Source: Desulfobacterales bacterium (lineage in GTDB: Bacteria > Desulfobacterota > Desulfobacteria > Desulfobacterales > 4be13). From it: a stretch of DNA of 5,732 bases. The first letter of the stretch is position 1, and the number at the start of each line of letters is the position of its first letter. Shown piece after piece: positions 1 to 4,861 of this stretch. The translations under genes were made by a program, and so were the position numbers. The stretch is taken from contig JAOZRQ010000460.1 in assembly GCA_029940115.1 (NCBI GenBank), forward strand, positions 1-5,732. The letters run 5' to 3'. The notes under the pieces are model-generated. The model was not told the DNA's origin, did no database searches, and saw only the letters and a list, made by a program, of their open reading frames with translations.

Positions 1-400
1 GATATATGATATAAACACAAATAAAGACTTGTCAGTATTTTTCTATATTATTTATATTTATATTTAATACATCAACTTCACATAAATGGAAGTATATACA
101 CTATATTCTTTCTGTCAAGTTCACGTCAGCAATTTTTTTGATGGTTTTTTATTTTACTCAAGTTTCGCACCCCTATGTGAGCCCATCTTCCAAGGGTTTC
201 AGGAGATGGTCGACCTCGAAAACCCACTTTTTGGGCAATGTGAAATCAGGCACTTGCACTTGCAAAGGCTTTGAAAAGAGCTTTTCCGGAGCTGTCCTTT
301 TCGCCTCCCAAGTGTTTGCCCGGATTCACATCAACGGATATCAAAATATAAGGCATGTGTCAGTCACCGAATGCTGTGACGGCACTCTTCTGAGGAACAT
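1..400. other. Leader region upstream of lpxB with no convincing gene
   Basis: The first ~165 bp are very AT-rich and look like promoter DNA. The rest (about 166-390) has a composition closer to coding DNA, but no complete gene can be supported. On the minus strand an open frame of 50 codons (173-325) ends in TAG at 173-175 and reads protein-like near its end (VPDFTLPKKWVFEVDH). It has no ribosome site and is cut by a stop at 326-328, so it could be a gene remnant. On the plus strand a frame at 138-404 ends in an ATGA overlap with the lpxB start, but its composition is unlike a protein. No lpx or fab gene end is visible here, although such genes commonly precede lpxB. Confidence 0.5.
29..58 (+). 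promoter_or_regulatory. Candidate sigma-70 type promoter
   Basis: TTGTCA at 29-34 resembles a -35 box, and TATATT at 53-58 resembles a -10 box with an 18-bp spacer, in strongly AT-rich DNA. It points toward lpxB but lies about 340 bp upstream of its start, which would give a long leader. AT-rich DNA yields such matches by chance, so this is weak evidence. Confidence 0.25.
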
Positions 401-1717
401 ATGAGAAAAAAAATCATGATCATCGCCGGCGAGGCATCCGGCGATCTGCACGGTGCAAATCTGGTAAGGGCGTTGCGACGGCGAGACAAACGTCTCTCCT
501 GCTGCGGCGTTGGTGGCCAAGCGTTGAGAGATACGGGGATGAGGATTCTGGTGGATGCCGCGACCCTTTCCGTGGTGGGGATTACGGAGGTCTTCGCCAA
601 AATTCCGGAGATTCTCAAGGGGGCGAACACGGTCAAGAGATACCTGAGAACCGAATCTCCTGACCTTCTCATCCTGATCGACTTTCCTGATTTCAACCTC
701 CACATCGCGGAGACCGCAAAGCGCCTTGGCATTCCCATCCTCTATTACATCAGCCCCCAGATCTGGGCATGGCGGTCGGGTCGGGTGAGGCGGATCGCCA
801 GACTTGTGGATCATATGGCGGTGATCCTCCCCTTTGAGGCGGCCTTTTACAGAAAACACAAGGTGCCTGTGACTTATGTGGGCCACCCCCTGCTTGATTT
901 TGAAACCCGGAATCCGAAACCCGAAATCAGAAATCCGATCCCCGATGAAAAACGTCGGGGAAAAGAATCTGAGATCCGATCCCCGACAAAAAACGTCGGG
1001 GAGAAGAATCCGATCCCCGACAAAAAACGTCGGGGAGAAGAATCCGAAGTCCAAAATCCGATTCTCGACGTCCCTTATCGGGGAAACCTTGGGGAGAGGA
1101 ATCTGAAATCCCCAATCGTCGGCCTTCTCCCCGGCTCCCGTGGCGGAGAGATCGCGACGCATCTCCCGATCATGCTTGAGGCGGCTCATATGTTGAGCAG
1201 ACGACATGAGGATATCCGATTCGTCATCTCACTGGCCCCATCAGTGAAAGAGAAGACCATCAGAGATATCATGTCTCACTTCTCACTTCTCACGACCCAC
1301 GACCCACGACCCATTTCAATTGTCCGCGGCACAGATGAGATTTTTGAAACTTGTTCCATCCTGATCGCCGTGTCCGGCACGGTCACATTGCAAGCCGCGA
1401 TTGCCGGTCTTCCCATGGTGGTGATTTACAAAGTTTCCCCCATCAGCTATCTGATCGGCAGGGCCATGATACGGGTGAGGCATATCAGCCTTGCCAATCT
1501 CATCGCAGGGAGAGAGATGATCCCTGAACTGATCCAAGCGGACGCCTCTCCTGAAAACATTGCCAGTACGGTGTCCGGCATGGTGAACGATCCGGCCCGC
1601 CTTGCCCAGATGAGGGAGGAACTGCTGAGTATAAGAGGGATGCTGGGCGGACCCGGGGCTTCGGAACGGGTGGCGGATATAATAGCAGAGATGTTGAAGC
1701 GTGGCGTGAGACGTTAA
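401..1717 (+). CDS. lpxB: Lipid-A-disaccharide synthase LpxB, with in-frame repeat insertions
   Basis: LpxB is a glycosyltransferase (GT19) that joins UDP-2,3-diacylglucosamine and lipid X (2,3-diacylglucosamine 1-phosphate) into lipid A disaccharide 1-phosphate at the inner face of the cytoplasmic membrane. The family motifs appear in order: GEASGD (residues 10-15), IDFPDFN (93-99), YYISPQIWAWR (115-125), GHPLLD (161-166), GLLPGSRGGEI (from 241) and SGTVTLQ (325-331), followed by SLANLIAGREMIPELIQ. The ATG at 401 is preceded by GAGGA with about 6 nt spacing. The protein is 438 residues against about 380 for the family (382 in E. coli). The excess lies mainly between GHPLLD and GLLPGSR (about residues 167-238, charged, rich in R/E/K/N/P), and a smaller tract at residues 292-305 is also repeat-derived. 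Position 331 is Gln where many LpxB proteins have Glu. The frame is intact, so the enzyme is probably functional. No lpx neighbour is visible. Confidence 0.95.
   Translation: MRKKIMIIAGEASGDLHGANLVRALRRRDKRLSCCGVGGQALRDTGMRILVDAATLSVVGITEVFAKIPEILKGANTVKRYLRTESPDLLILIDFPDFNLHIAETAKRLGIPILYYISPQIWAWRSGRVRRIARLVDHMAVILPFEAAFYRKHKVPVTYVGHPLLDFETRNPKPEIRNPIPDEKRRGKESEIRSPTKNVGEKNPIPDKKRRGEESEVQNPILDVPYRGNLGERNLKSPIVGLLPGSRGGEIATHLPIMLEAAHMLSRRHEDIRFVISLAPSVKEKTIRDIMSHFSLLTTHDPRPISIVRGTDEIFETCSILIAVSGTVTLQAAIAGLPMVVIYKVSPISYLIGRAMIRVRHISLANLIAGREMIPELIQADASPENIASTVSGMVNDPARLAQMREELLSIRGMLGGPGASERVADIIAEMLKRGVRR
904..1083 (+). repeat. Heptamer plus hairpin repeat tract inside lpxB
   Basis: This tract lies within lpxB at the linker between its two Rossmann-like halves. 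It opens with 7-bp units of an AATCCGA family (904-945: aacccgg, aatccga, aacccga, aatcaga, aatccga, tccccga), with more at 1041-1068. Three hairpins follow: 939-961 (7 pairs plus a GT wobble), 980-1002 and 1014-1036. The last two are perfect 8-bp stems (tccccgac / gtcgggga) around the loop aaaaaac. A fourth degenerate copy spans about 1062-1083. The spacing of the first three is 41 and 34 bp. The tract stays in frame and encodes a hydrophilic segment with recurring NPIPD and KKRRGEE-like words. It is most likely an inserted, locally expanded repeat rather than ancestral LpxB sequence. Confidence 0.85.
1276..1317 (+). repeat. Six-unit heptamer tract inside lpxB
   Basis: The units are tcacttc, tcacttc, tcacgac, ccacgac, ccacgac and ccatttc, giving 42 bp or exactly 14 codons, so the frame is kept. 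They encode the SHFSLLTTHDPRPI stretch (residues 292-305), which is unlike the usual LpxB sequence at this place. The YCACGNN pattern is the same family as the intergenic satellite at 4372-4526. Confidence 0.8.
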
Positions 1718-1757
1718 GTATCCGTGACCGAACAAGTCCCCCTTCCCCCGCTCCTGA

Positions 1758-1803
1758 CGGATTGGCAAATCCGGCAGGCGGTTCGGATGGCCAATCCGAA
1801 CCG
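1758..1803. repeat. Two REP-like palindromes downstream of lpxB
   Basis: The first stem is cggatt / aatccg (1758-1763 with 1768-1773). The second is cggttcggat / atccgaaccg (1779-1788 with 1794-1803), a perfect 10-bp stem with a 5-nt loop. They begin about 40 bp after the lpxB stop and have no following T-tract, so they are not clear Rho-independent terminators. They may stabilise mRNA ends or be mobile REP copies. The core resembles the attgtcaatccgg stem-loops at 3207-3611, so they probably belong to one dispersed family. Confidence 0.6.
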
Positions 1804-1921
1804 GGCGCGGCGGGGATGTTTTTGGGTCACAGGTCAATCCCACCTGCCCGTGCCCTATTTTCAGGCAAGGGAAAGGGGCATGGACAGGTTTTCAAACACC
1901 TTCTAAGGAAGAGTCCATTGC

Positions 1922-1994
1922 CTGATGCCTGAGATTGTCAGTCCCTGCCCGTGCTGGGCAGGGCGTGGACAAAACCCGGTTTTTGAGGCATCAG
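1922..1994. repeat. Nested inverted repeat at the 3' end of the protease gene
   Basis: An outer 9-bp arm ctgatgcct (1922-1930) pairs with aggcatcag (1986-1994). Inside is a perfect 8-bp hairpin, ccctgccc / gggcaggg (1943-1950 with 1956-1963), with a 5-nt loop. The right outer arm includes the stop codon of the minus-strand protease gene. With lpxB arriving from the other side, this structure could act as a shared transcript end, but there is no T-run typical of intrinsic terminators. Confidence 0.5.
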
Positions 1995-2851
1995 TTCCCG
2001 GTTTTCTCATACTGGGGTTCCTGCCGGTTCCCCGTTTTTTCAAGGACATCTTTTCTTGTATTCTGAAGCACCATTTCCCAATTCCCGCCAGCATACAATA
2101 ATGCATTTCTCAAATTCTCAATAAAGGCAGAGGTGAAATAACCGCCTGCATCATCTCCATATGCGAACTGCCCGGGCTTGCTGCTGCTTGCGGCAATTTT
2201 CACGGTGGAGGTCAGGAACATCCGGCTGATGTTGCTGTAAAGAAACTTGTTGCTCCGCGTGATGCGTGTGCGATAGGGTACGTCGATCACTTCGTTGCAA
2301 CAATCCGCAAGCGCGACAAACTGGCGGACGTACTTGCGTCTGAGCTTCTCTATCACCGTTGAGAAATCGGTGGGATGGTTCATGGTGTCCATCAGGGGCC
2401 ATTTGGATTCGGTGGATGTGTAACGATGGCCGTGACCCGCATACAGAAACAGAATCACATCATTGGCCCGGACTCTCAGGGAGTCAACCGCATTGAGCAT
2501 GTTCTGATGGGTGATGGAATTCCCCTCAAAGACGATCTTGTTCAAAAAAAGTCTGCCATTGCTCCGAATGACAATCGCCTCCATGGTGCTTTGAATGTCT
2601 CTTGAATCCGCAGATACCGAATTCCCGATCTTGGGATCATTCGTGTCCGCGACCACGATCAGGTGGAGGGTGACTTTTGACGAAGGGATTATCGTACTGG
2701 TCGTCGTTGACGGTCTTGAGGTGGTGGTGGTTGTGGGATAAGATATCTGAGAGGACTTCTCCTCAGGGACGATGCAGGCGTGTCCCCCCATGGCCAGCAG
2801 GCATATGGCAGCGAGCCATGTCATCAGATAGCAGAAACGCTTGTTTTTCAT
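1991..2851 (-). CDS. Secreted or lipid-anchored caspase-fold (C14-like) protease
   Basis: The 286-residue product starts with a signal peptide (KNKR, then hydrophobic residues about 7-22) ending near Cys26. GGHAC is a loose rather than canonical lipobox, so lipoprotein status is uncertain. A Thr/Ser/Pro-rich linker follows (about 39-58). The caspase-like domain spans about 60-280. A hydrophobic first strand (LHLIVVADT) leads to FLYAGHGHR with catalytic His140. LADCCNE carries the Cys, Cys185 being the likely nucleophile by analogy with DxC(H/N) in metacaspases. GGYFTSAFIENL (236-247) is a typical C-terminal element of the fold. The start at 2851 is chosen because AGGAGG lies 6 nt upstream; an ATG 11 codons earlier lacks such a site. 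The C-terminus carries EKTGN twice. The substrate is unknown. Bacterial members of this family often cleave after basic residues and can be toxic or regulatory, but nothing here shows its target. Confidence 0.85.
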   Translation of the reverse strand: MKNKRFCYLMTWLAAICLLAMGGHACIVPEEKSSQISYPTTTTTSRPSTTTSTIIPSSKVTLHLIVVADTNDPKIGNSVSADSRDIQSTMEAIVIRSNGRLFLNKIVFEGNSITHQNMLNAVDSLRVRANDVILFLYAGHGHRYTSTESKWPLMDTMNHPTDFSTVIEKLRRKYVRQFVALADCCNEVIDVPYRTRITRSNKFLYSNISRMFLTSTVKIAASSSKPGQFAYGDDAGGYFTSAFIENLRNALLYAGGNWEMVLQNTRKDVLEKTGNRQEPQYEKTGN

Positions 2852-2857
2852 CTTGAT

Positions 2858-2863
2858 CCTCCT
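2858..2863 (-). promoter_or_regulatory. Shine-Dalgarno site deciding the protease start
   Basis: On the minus strand this reads AGGAGG, 6 nt before the ATG at 2851. It supports that start over the upstream in-frame ATG at 2884. Confidence 0.8.
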
Positions 2864-2885
2864 CTGCAAATCATCACTTGGCAAT

Positions 2886-2993
2886 TGCCCGTGAACATGC
2901 TCGTGAGACGTGAGCGTGCTCGTGATCTGACACGTCCGCGTTCACAGGCATGTTCATGTTCAATGAGCACGGGCAACGGGTAACGGGCACGGG
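2886..2993. repeat. GC-type low-complexity repeat zone with ACGGG heptamers
   Basis: This stretch upstream of the protease gene is dominated by variants of cgtga, gcacg and acggg. At 2967-2993 the pattern is clearly heptameric: gcacggg, caacggg, taacggg, then a 6-nt cacggg. A partial inverted relation exists between tgcccgtg near the left end and cacgggca near 2968-2975. It may also hold the promoter of the protease gene, but no clear -35/-10 pair can be seen. Confidence 0.45.
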
Positions 2994-2999
2994 ATTCCC

Positions 3000-3177
3000 C
3001 TAGTACCACGACTTGTAAATTCGTCCCCCCTTCATGGGGAATGGGGGAAAAAGTTTTCGGACATCCTGAATCGGATAATGATTCGTGAAATGAATCCACC
3101 CCGAATCTCAAATGGCGGAGGACAAATGTCCGAAATCCCCATGAGAGGGGGGACGAATTTACAAGTTGCTGTACTAG
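3000..3177. mobile_element. 178-bp miniature element with ~41-bp terminal inverted repeats
   Basis: The left end (3000-3040) and the reverse complement of the right end (3137-3177) match over about 41 bp. They share ctagtac, then an unmatched 4-nt patch, then acttgtaaattcgtcccccc, then tcatgggga with a 1-bp length difference. A second inner match, tttcggacat (3055-3064) with atgtccgaaa (3127-3136), extends the hairpin. There is no open frame inside, so it is non-autonomous, MITE-like or REP/BIME-like. The ends carry CTAG, which could reflect the target site. The enzyme that moves it is not in the window. Confidence 0.75.
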
Positions 3178-3206
3178 ATCCGTTATAATCAGAAAAATTC
3201 AAACCC

Positions 3207-3352
3207 ATGCCGGACTTGCCAATCCATCAAGAGCATATGGAAATCTGCCAGATTTGTCGATCTGGCAGGAGCATATGGGTTCGGATTGAGAGCCAATCCG
3301 CCAAGCACTATGGGAATCTGCCAGACTTGTCCATCCGGCGCGAGCATATGGG
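3207..3352. repeat. Array of ~37-bp stem-loop units (first block)
   Basis: Four units each contain a short palindrome followed by a conserved word close to gagcatatggg (at about 3231, 3270, 3304 and 3342). Unit 2 has a perfect 9-bp stem, ctgccagat / atctggcag (3245-3253 with 3260-3268). Unit 3 has cggattg / caatccg (3282-3288 with 3294-3300). Units 1 and 4 have imperfect stems. The stems differ in sequence from unit to unit yet stay self-complementary. No coding potential is seen. Confidence 0.7.
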
Positions 3353-3360
3353 GAATCTAT

Positions 3361-3534
3361 CGGTTCAGAACTAGGCCGTCTAAAAATGCCGTTTTCAGCC
3401 ATTGTCTTTTGCCCGACTCTTGGCCCCGCAAGATTTGGCCGCAATGCCCATCTCATCAGGAATCAGGACAAAATGGGAGGGCCGAAAGGCGGGCAAGGGA
3501 AATCAGCTGATTTGGACGGCCTAGTTCAGAACCG
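3361..3534. mobile_element. 174-bp near-palindromic element inserted in the stem-loop array
   Basis: The terminal 24 bp (3361-3384) match the reverse complement of 3511-3534 at 22 of 24 positions, with the shared core gaactaggccgtc. Inner segments also mirror each other, for example ttgcccg at about 3409-3414 against cgggcaa near 3490-3496, so most of the element can fold as one long hairpin centred near 3447. It contains no open frame of note. Array units lie on both sides, so it probably entered the array. Flanking cta (3357-3359 and 3537-3539) could be a short target duplication, which is weak. Confidence 0.7.
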
Positions 3535-3540
3535 AACTAC

Positions 3541-3611
3541 ATGCCAGGTCGGTCAATCCGACACGAAACCGAATCCATGCCGGATTGTCAATCCGGCACG
3601 AGCATATGGGG
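3541..3611. repeat. Stem-loop array (second block)
   Basis: Unit 5 has a gtcgg / ccgac stem (3548-3552 with 3558-3562). Unit 6 has a perfect 9-bp stem, tgccggatt / aatccggca (3578-3586 with 3590-3598), with a 3-nt loop, followed by gagcatatgggga. It ends 5 bp before the stop codon of the minus-strand gene at 3616, so the hairpin probably forms in the 3' end of that transcript. It is the continuation of the block at 3207-3352. Confidence 0.7.
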
Positions 3612-3615
3612 ACTT

Positions 3616-4197
3616 TCACCAAAGCGACTCCATGATTTTCCACAGCACAGGCATGGCCGATTTTTCACTGATGTCCTCCTCAATGCACTCTCCTTTATAA
3701 TAAAATCCCCATTGCCGGCTGTTGAAATCCATGGCAATATCCACCACCTTATTTTTTTGGATAAAGCGCAGGATATGTGATGGCCGCAGGCGGGTTCTTT
3801 TATGCCACTCAAATTCATAGCTTCCAGCGGTGCAGATAATCGCCTGAACCGCCTTTATTTGTCTCTGATTCAGATTGCGTATTCGGGGACTCACCGGGTA
3901 TCCTTGGATCACGTTCCCCGAGTTCCCGGTCCGGTCAATCTGATACGCCTCCACCCTCTCTATCGCGTGGATTATCGCAACCCGCTCCGCCCCCAGAAAG
4001 TCCAAGACTTTCTGATCCACAGCAGGAAGTCTCCCTCTGGTGCCCCTTGGCACCGACCTGGTTGATGATTTTTCAGCATGAATCTCCAAGTCTTTCAAAT
4101 GAATCTCTTTTTTTGGAAACCAGTTTCCGCTCGTATAGCATGAGCAACATGCAAGAGAGCTTGCAACAATCAGCATTATCCAGATCATCTTATTCAT
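3616..4197 (-). CDS. Putative lipoprotein of unknown function
   Basis: I do not recognise this 193-residue protein. It starts with a signal peptide (MNKMIWIMLIVASSLACCSC). The cysteines at 17, 18 and 20 after the hydrophobic core suggest lipid attachment, although none sits in a textbook lipobox. The mature part begins with a basic, Ser/Arg/Pro-rich segment (about 27-58), then a helix-like stretch (VLDFLGAERVAIIHAIERVEAYQ, about 64-86 with breaks unclear). A more compact C-terminal half (112-193) contains RPSHILRF, KVVDIAMDF and WGFYYKGE. That half loosely recalls small exported proteins with an RF...K-V-D core, a guess only. The start at 4197 is supported by GGAGG 6 nt upstream; the frame stays open to 4341 without a better site. 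It reads toward the protease gene but a long repeat region separates them. Confidence 0.65.
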   Translation of the reverse strand: MNKMIWIMLIVASSLACCSCYTSGNWFPKKEIHLKDLEIHAEKSSTRSVPRGTRGRLPAVDQKVLDFLGAERVAIIHAIERVEAYQIDRTGNSGNVIQGYPVSPRIRNLNQRQIKAVQAIICTAGSYEFEWHKRTRLRPSHILRFIQKNKVVDIAMDFNSRQWGFYYKGECIEEDISEKSAMPVLWKIMESLW

Positions 4198-4203
4198 GAC
4201 ACG

Positions 4204-4208
4204 CCTCC
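4204..4208 (-). promoter_or_regulatory. Shine-Dalgarno site deciding the lipoprotein start
   Basis: On the minus strand this reads GGAGG, 6 nt before the ATG at 4197. With the signal peptide directly following, it argues against the longer open frame that begins at 4341. Confidence 0.75.
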
Positions 4209-4327
4209 ATGGCTTATCTGGGAAGGCTTTGATCTTCGTTTCAGCCACCACATCGCTCTGCTCCCACCGGAACTTGTCCCTGACATCTTTTATCATATCA
4301 GAGATTGACAAATCCGGCGGCAACAGG

Positions 4328-4349
4328 CTTGGACTTGTCAATCCAAGTC
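4328..4349. repeat. Solitary REP-like palindrome
   Basis: cttgga (4328-4333) pairs with tccaag (4342-4347), and gacttg with caagtc offers an alternative register. The core acttgtcaatcc matches the loop region of the stem-loop units at 3207-3611, so this looks like an isolated, diverged copy of that family. Confidence 0.5.
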
Positions 4350-4371
4350 AAGCGAGTGGCCCAAACGAAGA

Positions 4372-4526
4372 TCACAAATCACGCCTCACGTTTCACAAAT
4401 CACGCCTCACGTTTTATCACGTTTCACGAATCACGTTTCACGAATCACGTTTCACGTTTCACGAATCACGCCTCACGTTTCACGTTTCACGAATCACGTC
4501 TCACAAATCACGCCCCACGTTTCACG
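4372..4526. repeat. Heptanucleotide satellite TCACGNN, 21 units
   Basis: From 4372 to 4521 the sequence reads as 21 consecutive 7-bp units, nearly all tcacg or tcaca plus tt, aa or cc, with one 3-nt slip (tta at 4414-4416). A partial unit follows to 4526. Higher-order 21-bp blocks recur: tcacaaa-tcacgcc-tcacgtt appears at 4372 and 4393, and nearly so at 4501. Another block, tcacgtt-tcacgtt-tcacgaa, appears at 4445 and 4473. It lies upstream of the lipoprotein gene and has no coding role. Confidence 0.9.
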
Positions 4527-4614
4527 CTTATTTTGCCATAGTTGCAAACTTAGGGCCGCAAAACTCCGTCAGACAAAACAGAAATACCTTAAATATATAA
4601 AAAATTCAACCGAA

Positions 4615-4747
4615 TTCTGTGTACAGGACAAAAAAATAATGATTGAGGAAGGAAACCCGGCTTTTTCTTGCAGTCGGGAGGTCGGCCCGTCTGGGAGAAA
4701 GCCGGGTTTCTCGCCCGTTCCCGATTTTTTTTGTCCTGTACACAGAA
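4615..4747. mobile_element. 133-bp nested hairpin (MITE-like) element
   Basis: The outer arms ttctgtgtacaggac plus an A7 run (4615-4636) mirror the T-run plus gtcctgtacacagaa (to 4747). A middle stem, gaaacccggcttt (4652-4664) with aaagccgggtttc (4698-4710), is perfect over 13 bp. An inner stem, agtcggg / cccgtct (4672-4678 with 4686-4692), has one mismatch. Together they let almost the whole element fold as one hairpin. There is no coding frame and no certain target duplication. It could be a non-autonomous element or a strong bidirectional transcript end between the lipoprotein and tetR-type genes. It is most likely mobile in origin, given the long exact ends. Confidence 0.7.
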
Positions 4748-4797
4748 CTGAATTATTAAAATTTCTGAAAAATTTTGCGACAAACACTTTTTTTCTC

Positions 4798-4826
4798 TTG
4801 ACTAAATGGAAAATATAATTCATACA
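4798..4826 (+). promoter_or_regulatory. Candidate promoter region of the TetR-family gene
   Basis: TTGACT at 4798-4803 is a good -35 match, but the perfect TATAAT at 4814-4819 is only 10 bp away. Either TTGACT works with the weak CATACA at 4821-4826 (17-bp spacer), or TATAAT works with a poor T-rich -35 around 4790-4796. TATAAT would give a leader of about 35 nt. The heptamer actaaat occurs at 4801-4807 and 4840-4846 and might be part of a regulator site, though it is not palindromic. Confidence 0.4.
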
Positions 4827-4861
4827 AGAGTTTTTAACAACTAAATACGGTTCAGTAAATT

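Noticed and set aside
138..404. Plus-strand 88-codon frame ending in an ATGA overlap with the lpxB start
   Set aside because: The overlap is suggestive of coupling, but there is no ribosome site, the start lies in a T-rich run, and the composition (many Ser, Cys, Lys, few structural patterns) is unlike a protein.
341..1207. Long minus-strand open frame of 288 codons opposite lpxB
   Set aside because: It is antisense to a well-supported lpxB, and its length is helped by the repeat tract that stays open in several frames. The translation shows no recognisable domain.
1943..1963. Intrinsic (Rho-independent) terminator
   Set aside because: The hairpin is strong, but neither side is followed by a run of T in the direction of transcription, so it is reported as an inverted repeat only.
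3207..3611. CRISPR array
   Set aside because: The period is about right at first sight, but the conserved word is only ~11 bp, the rest of each unit is a related palindrome rather than a unique spacer, and no cas gene is present.
4198..4341. N-terminal extension of the lipoprotein gene to the ATG at 4341
   Set aside because: The frame is open, but it would bury the signal peptide internally. GGAGG is correctly spaced before the ATG at 4197 and no such site is seen before 4341.
4196..4600. Plus-strand 134-codon frame with HESRFTFHESRLTF-type repeats
   Set aside because: It is the translation of the heptamer satellite plus antisense DNA of the lipoprotein gene. There is no ribosome site, and openness follows from the repeat.
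4617..4626. LexA-like box ctgtgtacag
   Set aside because: The spacing between ctgt and acag is far too short for a LexA site, and the word is part of a longer terminal inverted repeat.
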